Source of the DNA: JBNKEI01 sp050288705 | GTDB taxonomy: Bacteria > Myxococcota > Myxococcia > Myxococcales > UBA5297 | DNA: 16,738 nt | Direction of reading: 5' to 3' | Assembly: GCA_050288705.1 (NCBI GenBank) | Contig: JBNKEI010000074.1 | Location: 1 to 16,738 of the forward strand | In this document: in pieces, positions 7,633-15,861 of the stretch | Layout of the letters: each line of letters begins with the position of its first letter | Numbering within the stretch: the first letter of the stretch is position 1 | Program-made: the position numbers and the translations under genes | The notes under the pieces: model-generated | The model's database searches: none | What the model was told of the DNA's origin: nothing | The model's input: only the letters and a program-made list of their open reading frames with translations

Positions 7633-8601
7633 ATGACGGGATTATCAATAGATAAAAGCTCAGTTTTTCTAGTAACGGGTGGTGCTGGTTTTATAGGATC
7701 GAATTTGTGCGAAGCGTTGTTGGAGCAAGGTTATAAAGTTCGTTGCCTAGACGATTTGTCCAACGGGAAACAGGAACATGTTGACCTGTTTTCTGATAAT
7801 CCCAACTATTGTTTTGTCAAAGGGGATATCCGTAATTTTGAAACGTGCGTGAAGGCGTGTTCGGGGGTTGACTATGTGCTGCATCAAGCAGCTTGGGGTA
7901 GCGTACCTCGAAGCATTGAAATGCCAATACTTTATGAAGACATAAATGTTAGGGGAACGCTCCATATGATGGAGGCTGCGAGAATATGTGGTGTCAAGAA
8001 GTTTGTGTATGCGTCTAGTTCCTCTGTCTACGGAAATGATTCTAATCTTCCTAAACGAGAAGGCAGAGAAGGAGAGCTGTTGTCACCTTATGCAATAACG
8101 AAAAGGACTAACGAGGAATATGGAAAAATATATCATAATCTATACGGTTTAGAGACTTACGGACTGCGTTATTTTAATGTCTTTGGTAAGCGACAAGATC
8201 CTAATGGAGCCTATGCTGCTGTTATACCAAAGTTTATTAAGCAGCTTCTGTGCGGAGAACAGCCTGTAATTAATGGAGATGGCTTGCAAAGCAGAGATTT
8301 TACATACGTTGATAACGTTATTGATGCAAATTTGAAAGCATGTGTGGCTTCTCGCGATGCTGCCGGTCAGGTATATAATATTGCCTGCGGCGGACAAGAA
8401 AAGCTTATCGATATCTATTATATCCTTTGCAAAGCGCTAGGTAAAGATATTCCTCCCAAGTTTGGCCCTGAACGAAAAGGGGATATCAAGCATAGTAATG
8501 CCTGTATAGAAAAAGCAAAATCTTTGCTGAAATACCAGCCTTGTTGGACTTTTTCGAAAGGTATTGAAGCGGCGATAAGCTGGTATCGTGATAATTTGTA
8601 G
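7633..8601 (+). CDS. wbpP: UDP-N-acetylglucosamine 4-epimerase, WbpP/Gne-like
   Basis: This 322-residue extended SDR has TGGAGFIG at 15-22, SSSSVYG at 128-134, the catalytic pair Tyr153/Lys157 in SPYAITK, and GKRQDPNGAYAAVIPKF near 185-201. It strongly resembles WbpP-type epimerases (VDYVLHQAA.GSVPRSI, then LRYFNVFG.RQDPNGAYAAVIPK). These interconvert UDP-GlcNAc and UDP-GalNAc (and in some cases the uronic acids), so the gene likely supplies a galacto-configured donor to the glycosyltransferases here. Third codon positions look AT-richer than in the pglC-E block, hinting at a separate origin. A weak GGAAGGTG lies just before the ATG. Confidence 0.92.
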   Translation: MTGLSIDKSSVFLVTGGAGFIGSNLCEALLEQGYKVRCLDDLSNGKQEHVDLFSDNPNYCFVKGDIRNFETCVKACSGVDYVLHQAAWGSVPRSIEMPILYEDINVRGTLHMMEAARICGVKKFVYASSSSVYGNDSNLPKREGREGELLSPYAITKRTNEEYGKIYHNLYGLETYGLRYFNVFGKRQDPNGAYAAVIPKFIKQLLCGEQPVINGDGLQSRDFTYVDNVIDANLKACVASRDAAGQVYNIACGGQEKLIDIYYILCKALGKDIPPKFGPERKGDIKHSNACIEKAKSLLKYQPCWTFSKGIEAAISWYRDNL

Positions 8602-8624
8602 GTTAGGCAAAATAATGATGTTTA

Positions 8625-8695
8625 TTAGAAGATGGAAGAAAATGAGGTATATCTTTGATAACTGTATGAATGATAAGTTCATCAATATCTTCTAA
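8625..8695. repeat. Inverted repeat in spacer between epimerase and GT4
   Basis: TTAGAAGAT (8625-8633) and its exact complement ATCTTCTAA (8687-8695) bracket 53 AT-rich bases in the 142-base spacer. No T run follows directly, so it is not a standard terminator. It could be chance in AT-rich DNA or a relic of a deleted segment. Confidence 0.3.
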
Positions 8696-8743
8696 AGATA
8701 AAACTTTCATTAGGAACGAGTACGTCCTTAACTGTGAATTGAT

Positions 8744-9841
8744 ATGAAAATTCTAATATTATCCAATTTTGGTATGGGGCTTTATAAGTTTAGAAGGGAG
8801 CTGATCGAATCTTTTCTTGTGGAAGGAAATGATGTCCATGTTTCTGTGCCAAAAGATTCTTATTTTTCAAAACTGGAAGAAATGGGCTGTCGGTGTATTG
8901 AAACTTTTGTTGACAGGCGTGGGGCTAACCCTTTAGCTGATTTTCGTTTGCTGCGATTCTATATGAGAACAGTGCAAGAGATTACGCCTGACTGTGTTTT
9001 AACATATACGATAAAGCCAAACATATTCGGAGGCATAGCGTGTACTCTGTTAAAGATTCCCTATATTTCAAATGTTACTGGACTTGGCACCCCGATTGAA
9101 AATAGGGGATTTTTGGGGGCTATTTCGCTTCTATTATATCGAATAGGTCTATCTAATGCATCGTGTGTTTTTTTTCAAAACAGATCTAATAAGGATTTTT
9201 TTGAAAAAAAAGGAGTTGTATTGAGAAAGACTAAAGTAATACCGGGGTCGGGCGTCAATGTGAATCAGTATAGCGCTTTGCCATATCCTGGTTTAGAGGC
9301 TCCTGTTACCTTTCTCTTTATTGGAAGGATAATGAAAGAAAAGGGAGTAGGGGAGCTTCTTGAAGCTGCTGAGCGAGTAAAAAAGCTGCATAAGGATACT
9401 AGTTTCGAGCTTGTCGGAGGAGCAGAAGAGGGGTACATGGCAGAGATTAGGAAAGCGGAAGAGAAAGGAATAGTAAGGTATCACGGCGAGCAGGAAAATG
9501 TTCGGCCGTTTATCGAAAATTCCCATGCCGTCGTTCTTCCTTCTTATCATGAGGGAATGTCCAATGTGCTTCTGGAGGCAGCGTCCTCAGCGCGACCTGT
9601 TTTTGCGTCACGGGTTGCAGGTTGTGTAGAAACATTCGATGAAGGAGTTAGCGGTTATGGCTTTGCGCCTCGGAATGTAGAGCAACTGGTTGAGGTGCTT
9701 TGCCGGTTTATTTTGCTTCCTCATGGCGAAAAGATAAAAATGGGTGAGCGAGGTCGAGCAAAGATTGAAAAAGAATTCAATCGTGCTGTAGTGATAGCTG
9801 CCTATCATGCGGAAATAAGAACTCTTGAGACGAACTTGTAA
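8744..9841 (+). CDS. Family 4 glycosyltransferase (GT-B), PglA-like
   Basis: This 365-residue enzyme has the GT4 layout: an N-terminal acceptor domain (MKILILSNFGMGLYKFRREL) and a C-terminal donor domain starting FLFIGRIMKEKGVGELLEA (about 190-208), with the EX7E motif in YHEGMSNVLLEAA (Glu270 and Glu278). The start of the protein and the VPKDSYFSKLEEMG region resemble PglA-type transferases that add GalNAc to lipid-linked diNAcBac, which would suit the upstream pgl genes and the epimerase. That specificity is inferred from context and partial resemblance, not proven. No strong Shine-Dalgarno precedes ATG 8744. Codon use is AT-rich, like the epimerase before it. It ends facing the leftward GT4, with 55 bases between them. 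Confidence 0.88.
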   Translation: MKILILSNFGMGLYKFRRELIESFLVEGNDVHVSVPKDSYFSKLEEMGCRCIETFVDRRGANPLADFRLLRFYMRTVQEITPDCVLTYTIKPNIFGGIACTLLKIPYISNVTGLGTPIENRGFLGAISLLLYRIGLSNASCVFFQNRSNKDFFEKKGVVLRKTKVIPGSGVNVNQYSALPYPGLEAPVTFLFIGRIMKEKGVGELLEAAERVKKLHKDTSFELVGGAEEGYMAEIRKAEEKGIVRYHGEQENVRPFIENSHAVVLPSYHEGMSNVLLEAASSARPVFASRVAGCVETFDEGVSGYGFAPRNVEQLVEVLCRFILLPHGEKIKMGERGRAKIEKEFNRAVVIAAYHAEIRTLETNL

Positions 9842-9896
9842 TCAGTGCTTATATGGCGCGATAGCCGAAGCGAAACGAACAAAATTCTGAGCGCTA

Positions 9897-11096
9897 TCAG
9901 TTCCTATGGATGGTACCTCGGCACTCGTTGGCAAAATCCTTCAAAAATTGACTTCTTCGTGCTTCGAGGAGAGGGGTATCGAATTCGCCCGCCTTCTCGA
10001 AATTTTGAATCGCGCAGCGTTTCATCTCTATGGGACTCGTGACCAACCGCTCTATAATCGCCGCCATCTCCACGAAGTCTTTTGGGCGGTGAATGCAAGA
10101 GCTATCGAGTAACTCGGGAATTCCACCTGTGCGCGATCCGACTGCGGGAAGCGCGCGACTCATGGCTTCCACCAGAGCGCGTGGGAGCCCTTCCTGAAGA
10201 CTCGGTGTAACAATGAGATCTAGGTTATCCATCCATTCTATTACTGGGGTTCCGCTGGGTAGGATTCCTGTAAACTCTATTTGGCCGGAAATACCCAAGG
10301 CCATTGCCATGACCTTCCAGCGATCGGAATTCCCGCCTCCCAGGCAGCGTAGCTGAATCTGAGGCAGTGTTCGGCGCAAACGGGCCACGGCTCGCAGGGC
10401 AGTTTCATGACCCTTATAGTCGACATTTAGCGATCCGATGATTCCAATGACGATCGGTGCGTTCAATGACCACGCATCAATGCGGGATGCGCGACGATCT
10501 AGTACCTCGGGAGCGCGAGCCTGAATCATCACGTCAGAGCAAGCAACTGTAGGACCAGTGCAGGGATAGCGTGCTTGAAGAAATCGTTCGGTTACGTAAA
10601 GCGCCCTGGGTGCGCGAAAAATGAAGTGCCGATTAAGTAAGTAAAGCGGTGATGCTGCAACTTTGCCCGTAATGCTACCATGGTTGTAAAGCGAGTCCCA
10701 TGCGCAGCCGACAACCTCTGCCATCCAAGGTTTTCGCATTCGAATAGCTTCCCTAGCCGCAATGAGTCCTAAATTGCTTGGGAGTCTTATGATGGCGCAA
10801 TCTGCTTGTGATAACGCGACGCGAACCGTGTTAATAACTTTGCCGCGCAAAATAGAGCTCAGCAAGGATTCCTGTGCTACACAAGCCATCTCTACGCCCG
10901 GACCATTCGCGATCGTTAGGGAGGGCGGTATTGTCTGGCTGTGCCGTTCGCGTCCAACTACTACAAGTCCATCATTGAAGTGCTCAAGGTAGCGGCATAG
11001 GACTCTATATGGCAACCCTCCATTGCTGTAGTAGGACCTGTTTTGGTCATAGGAGAACCGATGATCGTGAACGAACGCTGCCTTCACCTTTTTCAC
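9897..11096 (-). CDS. Family 4 glycosyltransferase
   Basis: The 399-residue GT-B protein has a donor domain opening IGIIGSLNVDYKGHETALRAVARL (about 217-240), followed by LGGGN (252-256), and the EX7E motif SLQEGLPRALVEAMSRALP with Glu302 and Glu310. The start is GTG 11096, forming a GTGA overlap with the stop of the upstream acyltransferase gene. A second GTG three codons on (11087) has the AGGA at a better distance and may be the real start. It would add a sugar to the growing lipid-linked oligosaccharide; donor and acceptor are unknown. Together with the acyltransferase it forms a two-gene leftward unit inserted between rightward genes, and the unit looks GC-richer than its left neighbours. 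Confidence 0.9.
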   Translation of the reverse strand: MKKVKAAFVHDHRFSYDQNRSYYSNGGLPYRVLCRYLEHFNDGLVVVGRERHSQTIPPSLTIANGPGVEMACVAQESLLSSILRGKVINTVRVALSQADCAIIRLPSNLGLIAAREAIRMRKPWMAEVVGCAWDSLYNHGSITGKVAASPLYLLNRHFIFRAPRALYVTERFLQARYPCTGPTVACSDVMIQARAPEVLDRRASRIDAWSLNAPIVIGIIGSLNVDYKGHETALRAVARLRRTLPQIQLRCLGGGNSDRWKVMAMALGISGQIEFTGILPSGTPVIEWMDNLDLIVTPSLQEGLPRALVEAMSRALPAVGSRTGGIPELLDSSCIHRPKDFVEMAAIIERLVTSPIEMKRCAIQNFEKAGEFDTPLLEARRSQFLKDFANECRGTIHRN

Positions 11097-11713
11097 TCCT
11101 CATGCGTTGCGATTGACTTGAGAACCCTGGCAGGTACTCCTCCTACGATACTAGTCGCAGGAACGTCCTTGGTGATTACCGCTCCTGCCGCAACAATACT
11201 ACGAGACTCAATACGAACACCGGCTAGAATTCGAACTCCACAGCCAACCCATACGTCGTTTTCGATGGATACAGCTTTGAGCTTTGATGGATTATCCTTA
11301 ATCGGCTTATTCGAATCGTTCCAGGTGTGCTCAAACGACAAAATAGATGTGCTGTGAGCGATCGACACGTCGTTACCAATCACTACGTCACCCGTTGCAT
11401 CTATGTAGCAGCCGCGGTGAATGCTGACGTTGTCACCGATTGAAAGGTTTTCCGGAGACCGGATTTCAACATGGGGGCCCACCATTACGTTCAAACCGCA
11501 GCGGCGCGCCATCGAGCGAAGAAGACTATAACGCATACTCATCCCAATTACTCCTTGCCATCCTTCGAAGTGGCGCCAGAGTAGTATCTTGGCGCTATTT
11601 GGCAGGACTTCTAACGCAGAAGAAATCGCGCGAAGTGCCGGCCAGTATTGCCGAAAACGATCTCGCCCTCTCTTTTTTGGAGCTGGGGAATAGCGTGCAT
11701 TGTCTGTTGTCAT
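11093..11713 (-). CDS. LbH-fold acyltransferase (hexapeptide O-acetyltransferase)
   Basis: From ATG 11713 the protein has 206 residues. The frame is open further to a TTG at 11839, but the extra 42 residues are not family-like. The C-terminal half is a left-handed beta-helix of hexapeptide repeats (LSIGDNVSIHRGCYID, VVIGNDVSIAH, VWVGCGVRILAG, IVAAGAVITKDVP, then VGGVPARVLK), as in WbbJ/maltose-acetyltransferase-like enzymes. Candidate catalytic histidines are 120 (SIAH) and 129 (SFEHTW). It likely O-acetylates a sugar of the repeat unit using acetyl-CoA in the cytoplasm. It is translationally coupled to the following GT4 by a 4-base overlap. No strong ribosome binding site is visible before 11713, so the start is the least certain part. 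Confidence 0.87.
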   Translation of the reverse strand: MTTDNARYSPAPKKRGRDRFRQYWPALRAISSALEVLPNSAKILLWRHFEGWQGVIGMSMRYSLLRSMARRCGLNVMVGPHVEIRSPENLSIGDNVSIHRGCYIDATGDVVIGNDVSIAHSTSILSFEHTWNDSNKPIKDNPSKLKAVSIENDVWVGCGVRILAGVRIESRSIVAAGAVITKDVPATSIVGGVPARVLKSIATHEE

Positions 11714-12013
11714 GGCAATAACATTAAACGCTGAATCCGCTAGAAATATCAAGGTGTAAAGTAAGTCCGTTTTATTTGCTGGGACAACTAGCAAGATGAT
11801 TCGCTCTAAACGATATGCCTGGTCATTTTGGTATAGCAACCGAGTTGACGACCATATTGGTCATATTGGTGCTAAAGAATTGCTTTTCTTCAGACTCATG
11901 CGGTAATTTCCCCCCGCTGTCGAGGTATAGTTGGTGCTTTTAAAAATGACATACTGCTTGAGCGGTAGTAGTCAGGATAGTCAGATGATCTTAAAAAATC
12001 TTCAAAGCGATAG
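11714..12013. promoter_or_regulatory. Divergent spacer before wzx remnant
   Basis: About 300 bases separate the leftward acyltransferase from the rightward flippase remnant and presumably hold both promoters. The only feature I can point to is a perfect tandem 9-mer CATATTGGT (11853-11861 and 11862-11870). I see no convincing promoter pair, terminator or small gene. Confidence 0.35.
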
Positions 12014-12753
12014 GTGGAGTGTGATTTGAGCACATCTGCTAATTTATCTTCCGGATTATCATTGAAAACCAACTTTTCGTGGACACTTGCCGGCAACGTG
12101 ATTTACGCAGGATGTCAATGGGGAATGTTGGTGATTCTCGCAAAGCTTGGTTCTCCAGAAATGGTTGGCCGGTTTGCTCTTGGTTTAGCAATTACTGCCC
12201 CAGTCATAATGTTCACCAATTTGCAATTGCGAAGCATCCAGGCTACCGATGCCAGAGGTGAGTACCTGTTTGGAAACTATTTCGGCCTGCGGTTGTTTGC
12301 TACGGCAATTGCGTTGCTAATCATTGGTGGGCGTTCCGTCTGCTACTCTTAAGGCTGATAGCTATTGGGTCACTGTTGGGTGGCGTTGGTATACTGTGTG
12401 CCGCGGTTACTGGACGCGAGGTTTTGATTTTGCTGTACCGGCCTGAGTATGCCGACCGTGGTGTATTTATCTGGTTAATGTTAGCGGCTGGTATTGGTTA
12501 TGTAGGATCTTTTTTAGGATACGGCATAACAGCGGCTAGGTGTTTTCAAATTCAAACACCTTTGTTTGCTGTCGTCACTAGCGCTACCGCGCTGGTCTGT
12601 TTTTGGTTGATACCTTCTGGTGGACTGCGTGGTGCGGCCATAGGTCTTCTGGTTGCTGGAGTCCTCCAAGCAGGTGGTAGTCTCGCTATTGTCTTGCGTT
12701 TATTGCACACCTCTGTGATGCCGAATAAGGATACTCGTTATGCCCAGGAATGA
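12014..12753 (+). pseudogene. wzx: Wzx-type oligosaccharide flippase with large internal out-of-frame deletion
   Basis: The first part (12014 to about 12330) encodes the N-terminus of a Wzx/polysaccharide-transporter protein: SLKTNFSWTLAGNVIYAG, then a PEMVGRFALGLAI-type loop and helix, to FATAIALLIIGG. The frame then stops at 12352. From about 12331 the +2 frame encodes a good Wzx C-terminal part: FRLLLLRLIAIGSLLGG, LILLYRPEYAD and four more helices to 12753. The roughly 100 and 140 residues recovered compare with about 420 for the family, so some 170-200 residues of the central helices are gone and the remaining ends are out of frame. Wzx moves undecaprenyl-linked repeat units across the inner membrane; this copy cannot. 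The start is GTG 12014 or TTG 12026. The end overlaps the next gene by 14 bases. Confidence 0.85.
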
Positions 12754-13886
12754 AAAACACTCGATTCGTATCCTCCACGTTCTTCATGGCATGAATCGGG
12801 GTGGCATCGAAACCTGGCTTATGCATGTTCTGCGTAATATAGACCGGGAACGCTTCAAAATGGACTTTTTGGTCCACACAACGAAACCCTGTGCATACGA
12901 CGATGAAATTCGTGCACTTGGCAGTGAAATCATTCCGTGCTTTCATCCAGCACGGCCTTGGTTATTTGCCTATAATTTCAGGCGGCTTGTGCGTAAGCAT
13001 GGACCGTATGATATAATTCATAGTCATGTTCATCACTACAGCGGGTTTGTCCTTCGTCTGGCGCAGCATGCTGGTGTACCTGTTCGTCTTGCTCACAGCC
13101 ACAATGATACCTCCTATGCTGAAACCGATGTAGGGGTGTTACGACGTGGATATCTGGCTCTAATGAAACGGTGGATTGCTCGGTACGCGACAGCTGGCCT
13201 AGCAGCAAGCCGCCTTGCAGCAATTGACCTATATGGAGACACATGGAAAATCCGACGCACGCTGGCGAATTCTGTACTGCGGTATTGATTTGACGCCGTT
13301 TAGCAATTCTATAGATACAGTTGCTGTTCGTGCTGAGCTAAACATCCCAATTGATGCCTTTGTATTGGGCCATGTGGGCAGGTTTGCAGAACAAAAAAAT
13401 CATACCTTTCTCGTGGACATTGCCGCTGAAGTCGCCAGGCTAGAACCGCGAATGCGTCTCCTGTTGGTGGGCGATGGTCCCTTGCGCCCAGCCATTGAAC
13501 AAAAGATCGCCCAGAAAGGATTGGCCGATCGGGTCATATTTGCGGGTTTGAGGTCTGATGTACCTCGATTGATGCTGGGGGGCATGGACGTGTTTGTTTT
13601 TCCGTCGCATTATGAGGGACTGCCGGTAGCTGGAATGGAAGTCCAAGCTGCAGGACTACCTTTTATCTTGTCAGATGTCATTGCAGAGGAAATCGACGAA
13701 GTCAGACCTCTTATACGGCGGATATCGCTTTCGCAACCGGCTTCTGTTTGGGCTAAATCGATCTTGGCGATGCAAAACGCTAGATCGGCCATCGCCCAGG
13801 CAGATGCTTTGTCTATTATCGAAAAGAGTCCATTTAATATAAACTTGGGTATAGCAATGCTCAGAGAGGTCTATGCTTGCCAATAG
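12740..13886 (+). pseudogene. Family 4 glycosyltransferase (EpsF-like) split by a one-base frameshift
   Basis: Two adjacent frames make one GT4. Frame one (12740-13288) opens IRILHVLHGMNRGGIETW, an EpsF-like N-terminus, and runs to GLAASRLAAIDLYGDTWK near 13249. The family then continues SDARWRILYCGIDLTPF, which is found only in the next frame from TCC 13251. Removing one A from the four-A run at 13247-13250 restores a single 381-residue protein, the normal length. The donor domain carries GHVGRFAEQKNH, LLVGDGPLR and the EX7E motif HYEGLPVAGMEVQAAG. Unless corrected, translation stops at 13288 and leaves only the acceptor domain. It would have added a sugar to the lipid-linked repeat unit. 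A weak AAGGA lies 11 bases before the ATG, which overlaps the wzx end. Confidence 0.88.
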
Positions 13887-14092
13887 AGGATGATTTTGGA
13901 GTCATGGTATTACTGAACTTCGAGATTACAAGAGTACGACCTTTATTGAGCTTGGAAGAAAACGGTAACTTGCTGTATGTATGGAAAGCATGTCTTTAGT
14001 CGGTTTTTTACTGACATTATTGTGAGTAATTATAGAGTAATTTAGTTCGGCTTGGATGGTATTTCTTCGTTTAGAATGGGAAGTAAAACGAC
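13887..14092. other. Spacer between GT4 and wzy
   Basis: About 200 AT-rich bases with no recognisable gene, terminator or repeat. A 32-codon frame starting at ATG 13904 resembles nothing known to me. Confidence 0.4.
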
Positions 14093-15233
14093 ATGAGTCA
14101 CACTCAATCCTTGTTGCTATATTGGAGTACTGTTATTTTCAGCTCTCTGTTTGCTCACCTCGCTATCGATGGCTTTGGGGCATATCTTTCTTGATACTTT
14201 GGTTTATTATGGGGTTTCGTCGCGACGTGGGGGTTGATTTCAATGGTTATCGAGAGGTTTACGAAAGAGTCCTCCAAACCGGATTTTTTGGTTATTATCG
14301 ATCAGGGAACTTTCTTGAACCTGGCTACCTTCTTGCTGTTTTATTGATAGGGCGAGTATTTGGTGACTTTGCTGTAGTGTTTGCTTGCAGTTCTTTTTTT
14401 GCTCTCGCGTTATTCTATAAGAACTTTGCGTATGAGATACAGGAAATAAGTCTCGGGCTTTGCATATTCATTTTCTCAAGCACGCAGTATTTCTATTATT
14501 TTGGTATAGAAAGACTATTTATTGCAGTGAGCATTGTTGCGTTTGCATTTAGGTATTTAATCCTGGGTCGGAAAAAAAAGTTTTTTTGTATGTGGTCATT
14601 GCTGCGCTTTTCCATTTGTCTGCGATTTTTATGCTTTGCTTGCTTTTGTTCTTTAAGAGTCGACCTAGGGATGCAATTGTTGACGAAAACGAAAGCAAGG
14701 CATTAGTATTCAATTGCATGCGTGAATTTAAATTAAATAAAGTGACATTATTGCTTGTCTGTGTTTTGCTCCCAGCTTTGTTCGCATTTGGGTTGCGAAT
14801 GCTACCTTATCTCCCAAGCAGGTATTCTGACTATGCTATATCAAATGATTTTGCTGGTGTTGTCCTTTCTGTTGTAATGAAGTTTCCCTTGTTGGGCTTA
14901 TTCCTCATGCTGTCCAAGCGGTTGATTAGGTTGAACGTGCGCAACAGGTTGTATATTTTGCTTTTCATTTTTTCCTTGTATGTTCAACTGTGTACAGTAA
15001 TTTTGCCTATAGGTCGAATTAATTGGTATATGTGGATATCTATTTGTTTCCTGTTTCCAGCCTTGATAGCAAGTATACCAAAACGAAGCATTGCAATTAA
15101 GTTAGTGCTTGTTTTTCTGCTGTTTTCTTATGGCGTAGTATATTCATTCCGAGCCTATTTTGAAGATAGAGGTGATATGTCGAGGAGGCATATAATGTTT
15201 CCTTATAGAAATGTTTTTTTTGAGTTGGAATGA
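14093..15233 (+). pseudogene. wzy: Wzy/EpsG-family polysaccharide polymerase with two one-base frame breaks
   Basis: Three consecutive frames make one multi-helix EpsG-type polymerase. ATG 14093, with GGGAAG nine bases upstream, gives MSHTQSLLLYWSTVIFSSLFA. At about 14150-14155 the sequence continues one frame back as SPRYRWLWGISFLILWFIMGFRRDVGVDFNGY, containing the family's G[FL]R..VG.D..Y motif. At the A8-G-T7 tract (14572-14587) it shifts one frame back again, from FAFRYLILGRKKK to LYVVIAALFHLSAIFML and on to 15233. Restoring one base at each site gives about 380 residues, normal for EpsG. A longer frame from ATG 14056 exists, but its first 35 residues are not family-like. Wzy joins repeat units in the periplasm. 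As read, the gene is inactive unless frameshifting occurs. Base composition is clearly AT-rich. Confidence 0.85.
14574..14580 (+). promoter_or_regulatory. A AAA AAG heptamer, possible -1 slippery site in wzy
   Basis: The zero-frame codons at 14572-14580 are AAA AAA AAG, so the heptamer A AAA AAG (14574-14580) is in the correct phase for tandem -1 slippage, as in E. coli dnaX. A T7 run follows at once. The downstream wzy frame is exactly the -1 frame. Transcriptional slippage on A8 or T7 is also possible. A simple one-base deletion in the tract explains the same picture. Confidence 0.4.
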
Positions 15234-15315
15234 TTCTAATCAACTCTTGTAAATAGTTGTCCGTTTTTGTCGTTGCAGCAAAAAATGTAGTGGCTGGTTG
15301 CTAAACATCAGCTTC

Positions 15316-15705
15316 CTAAAGCGACCCAAAAAGCTTAAGTCCCGTATGCTGAGCAACATGACCAAAAATCGCATCTTTCGAGAGTAATACCGCAGCCAGC
15401 TCGATAGCGCATTGGGCCACGTCGGCGTCTGGTGTGGATACGGAAATTCCCTTTGCTGCAAGAGCGGCACGCAGCCGACCAACGCGAAATGAATGAGCTA
15501 GGTCGATTGAACAGAGAGGCAGGCTTTCCAAAAAACTCTCTAGTGTACTTCTCTCGTCTTCGGTCATACGCCCGGAGAGAAGTTCCGAAGCTACTATTGG
15601 AGGCAAATAAACACTCCCGTTCTCCAGCGAGGATTCAATGACCGTTTCATTTACAGCTCGCTCGAAATAATCAATCCAGCTTGATGTGTCAATGATTAGC
15701 CAGAC
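15316..15705 (-). pseudogene. VapC-like PIN-domain toxin lacking a start codon
   Basis: The reverse strand reads VWLIIDTSSWIDYFERA from 15705, then PPIVASELLSG, TPDADVAQCAIELA and LLSKDAIFGHVAQHTGLKLF, about 129 residues to the stop at 15316. This is a full PIN ribonuclease domain: first Asp in LIIDTS (codon 15690-15688), Glu in ASELL, then Asp in TPDAD and SKDAIF. VapC toxins cleave RNA and are held in check by a VapB antitoxin encoded just upstream. Here no ATG, GTG or TTG lies in frame between an upstream TAG (near 15750) and the conserved core; the first in-frame candidate is a TTG after the catalytic Asp (15606). No vapB is present. The upstream DNA is instead transposase-derived, so an insertion probably removed the start and the antitoxin gene. 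Confidence 0.75.
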
Positions 15706-15714
15706 TTGATCTGA

Positions 15715-15734
15715 CCTACATTGGCCTACACTGA
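15715..15734. repeat. Imperfect tandem 10-mer next to vapC remnant
   Basis: CCTACATTGG (15715-15724) is followed directly by CCTACACTGA (15725-15734). It sits exactly between the beheaded vapC and the transposase-derived DNA, so it could mark an insertion sequence end or a target-site relic. No matching terminal repeat is visible in the window. Confidence 0.3.
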
Positions 15735-15861
15735 TTTCTGTTGCAACCTACTTCCAAAAATCGAGCGCGGTGTTGATCAGGCGCAAGAAATCTTTACGGC
15801 AGGCAAGCCGGAAAAAGAAGCCCAGAATTTGTGCGAGATGAAGAAGGGAAGCCGGGCGGGC
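15735..15861. other. Non-coding stretch downstream of transposase remnant
   Basis: This stretch lies between the transposase stop (15862) and the vapC remnant and is probably the 3' untranslated end of the insertion sequence. On the minus strand the transposase frame reopens after the stop and reads to a TAG near 15750 without known motifs. A short stem AAGCC/GGCTT lies at about 15849-15863. Confidence 0.35.

Noticed and set aside
9861..9897. GATAGC/GCTATC inverted repeat between the convergent GT4 genes as a bidirectional terminator
   Set aside because: A 6-bp stem with a loop of about 25 bases and no T run is too weak.
13904..14002. Short frame of about 32 codons between the GT4 and wzy
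   Set aside because: No ribosome binding site and no recognisable motif; probably chance.
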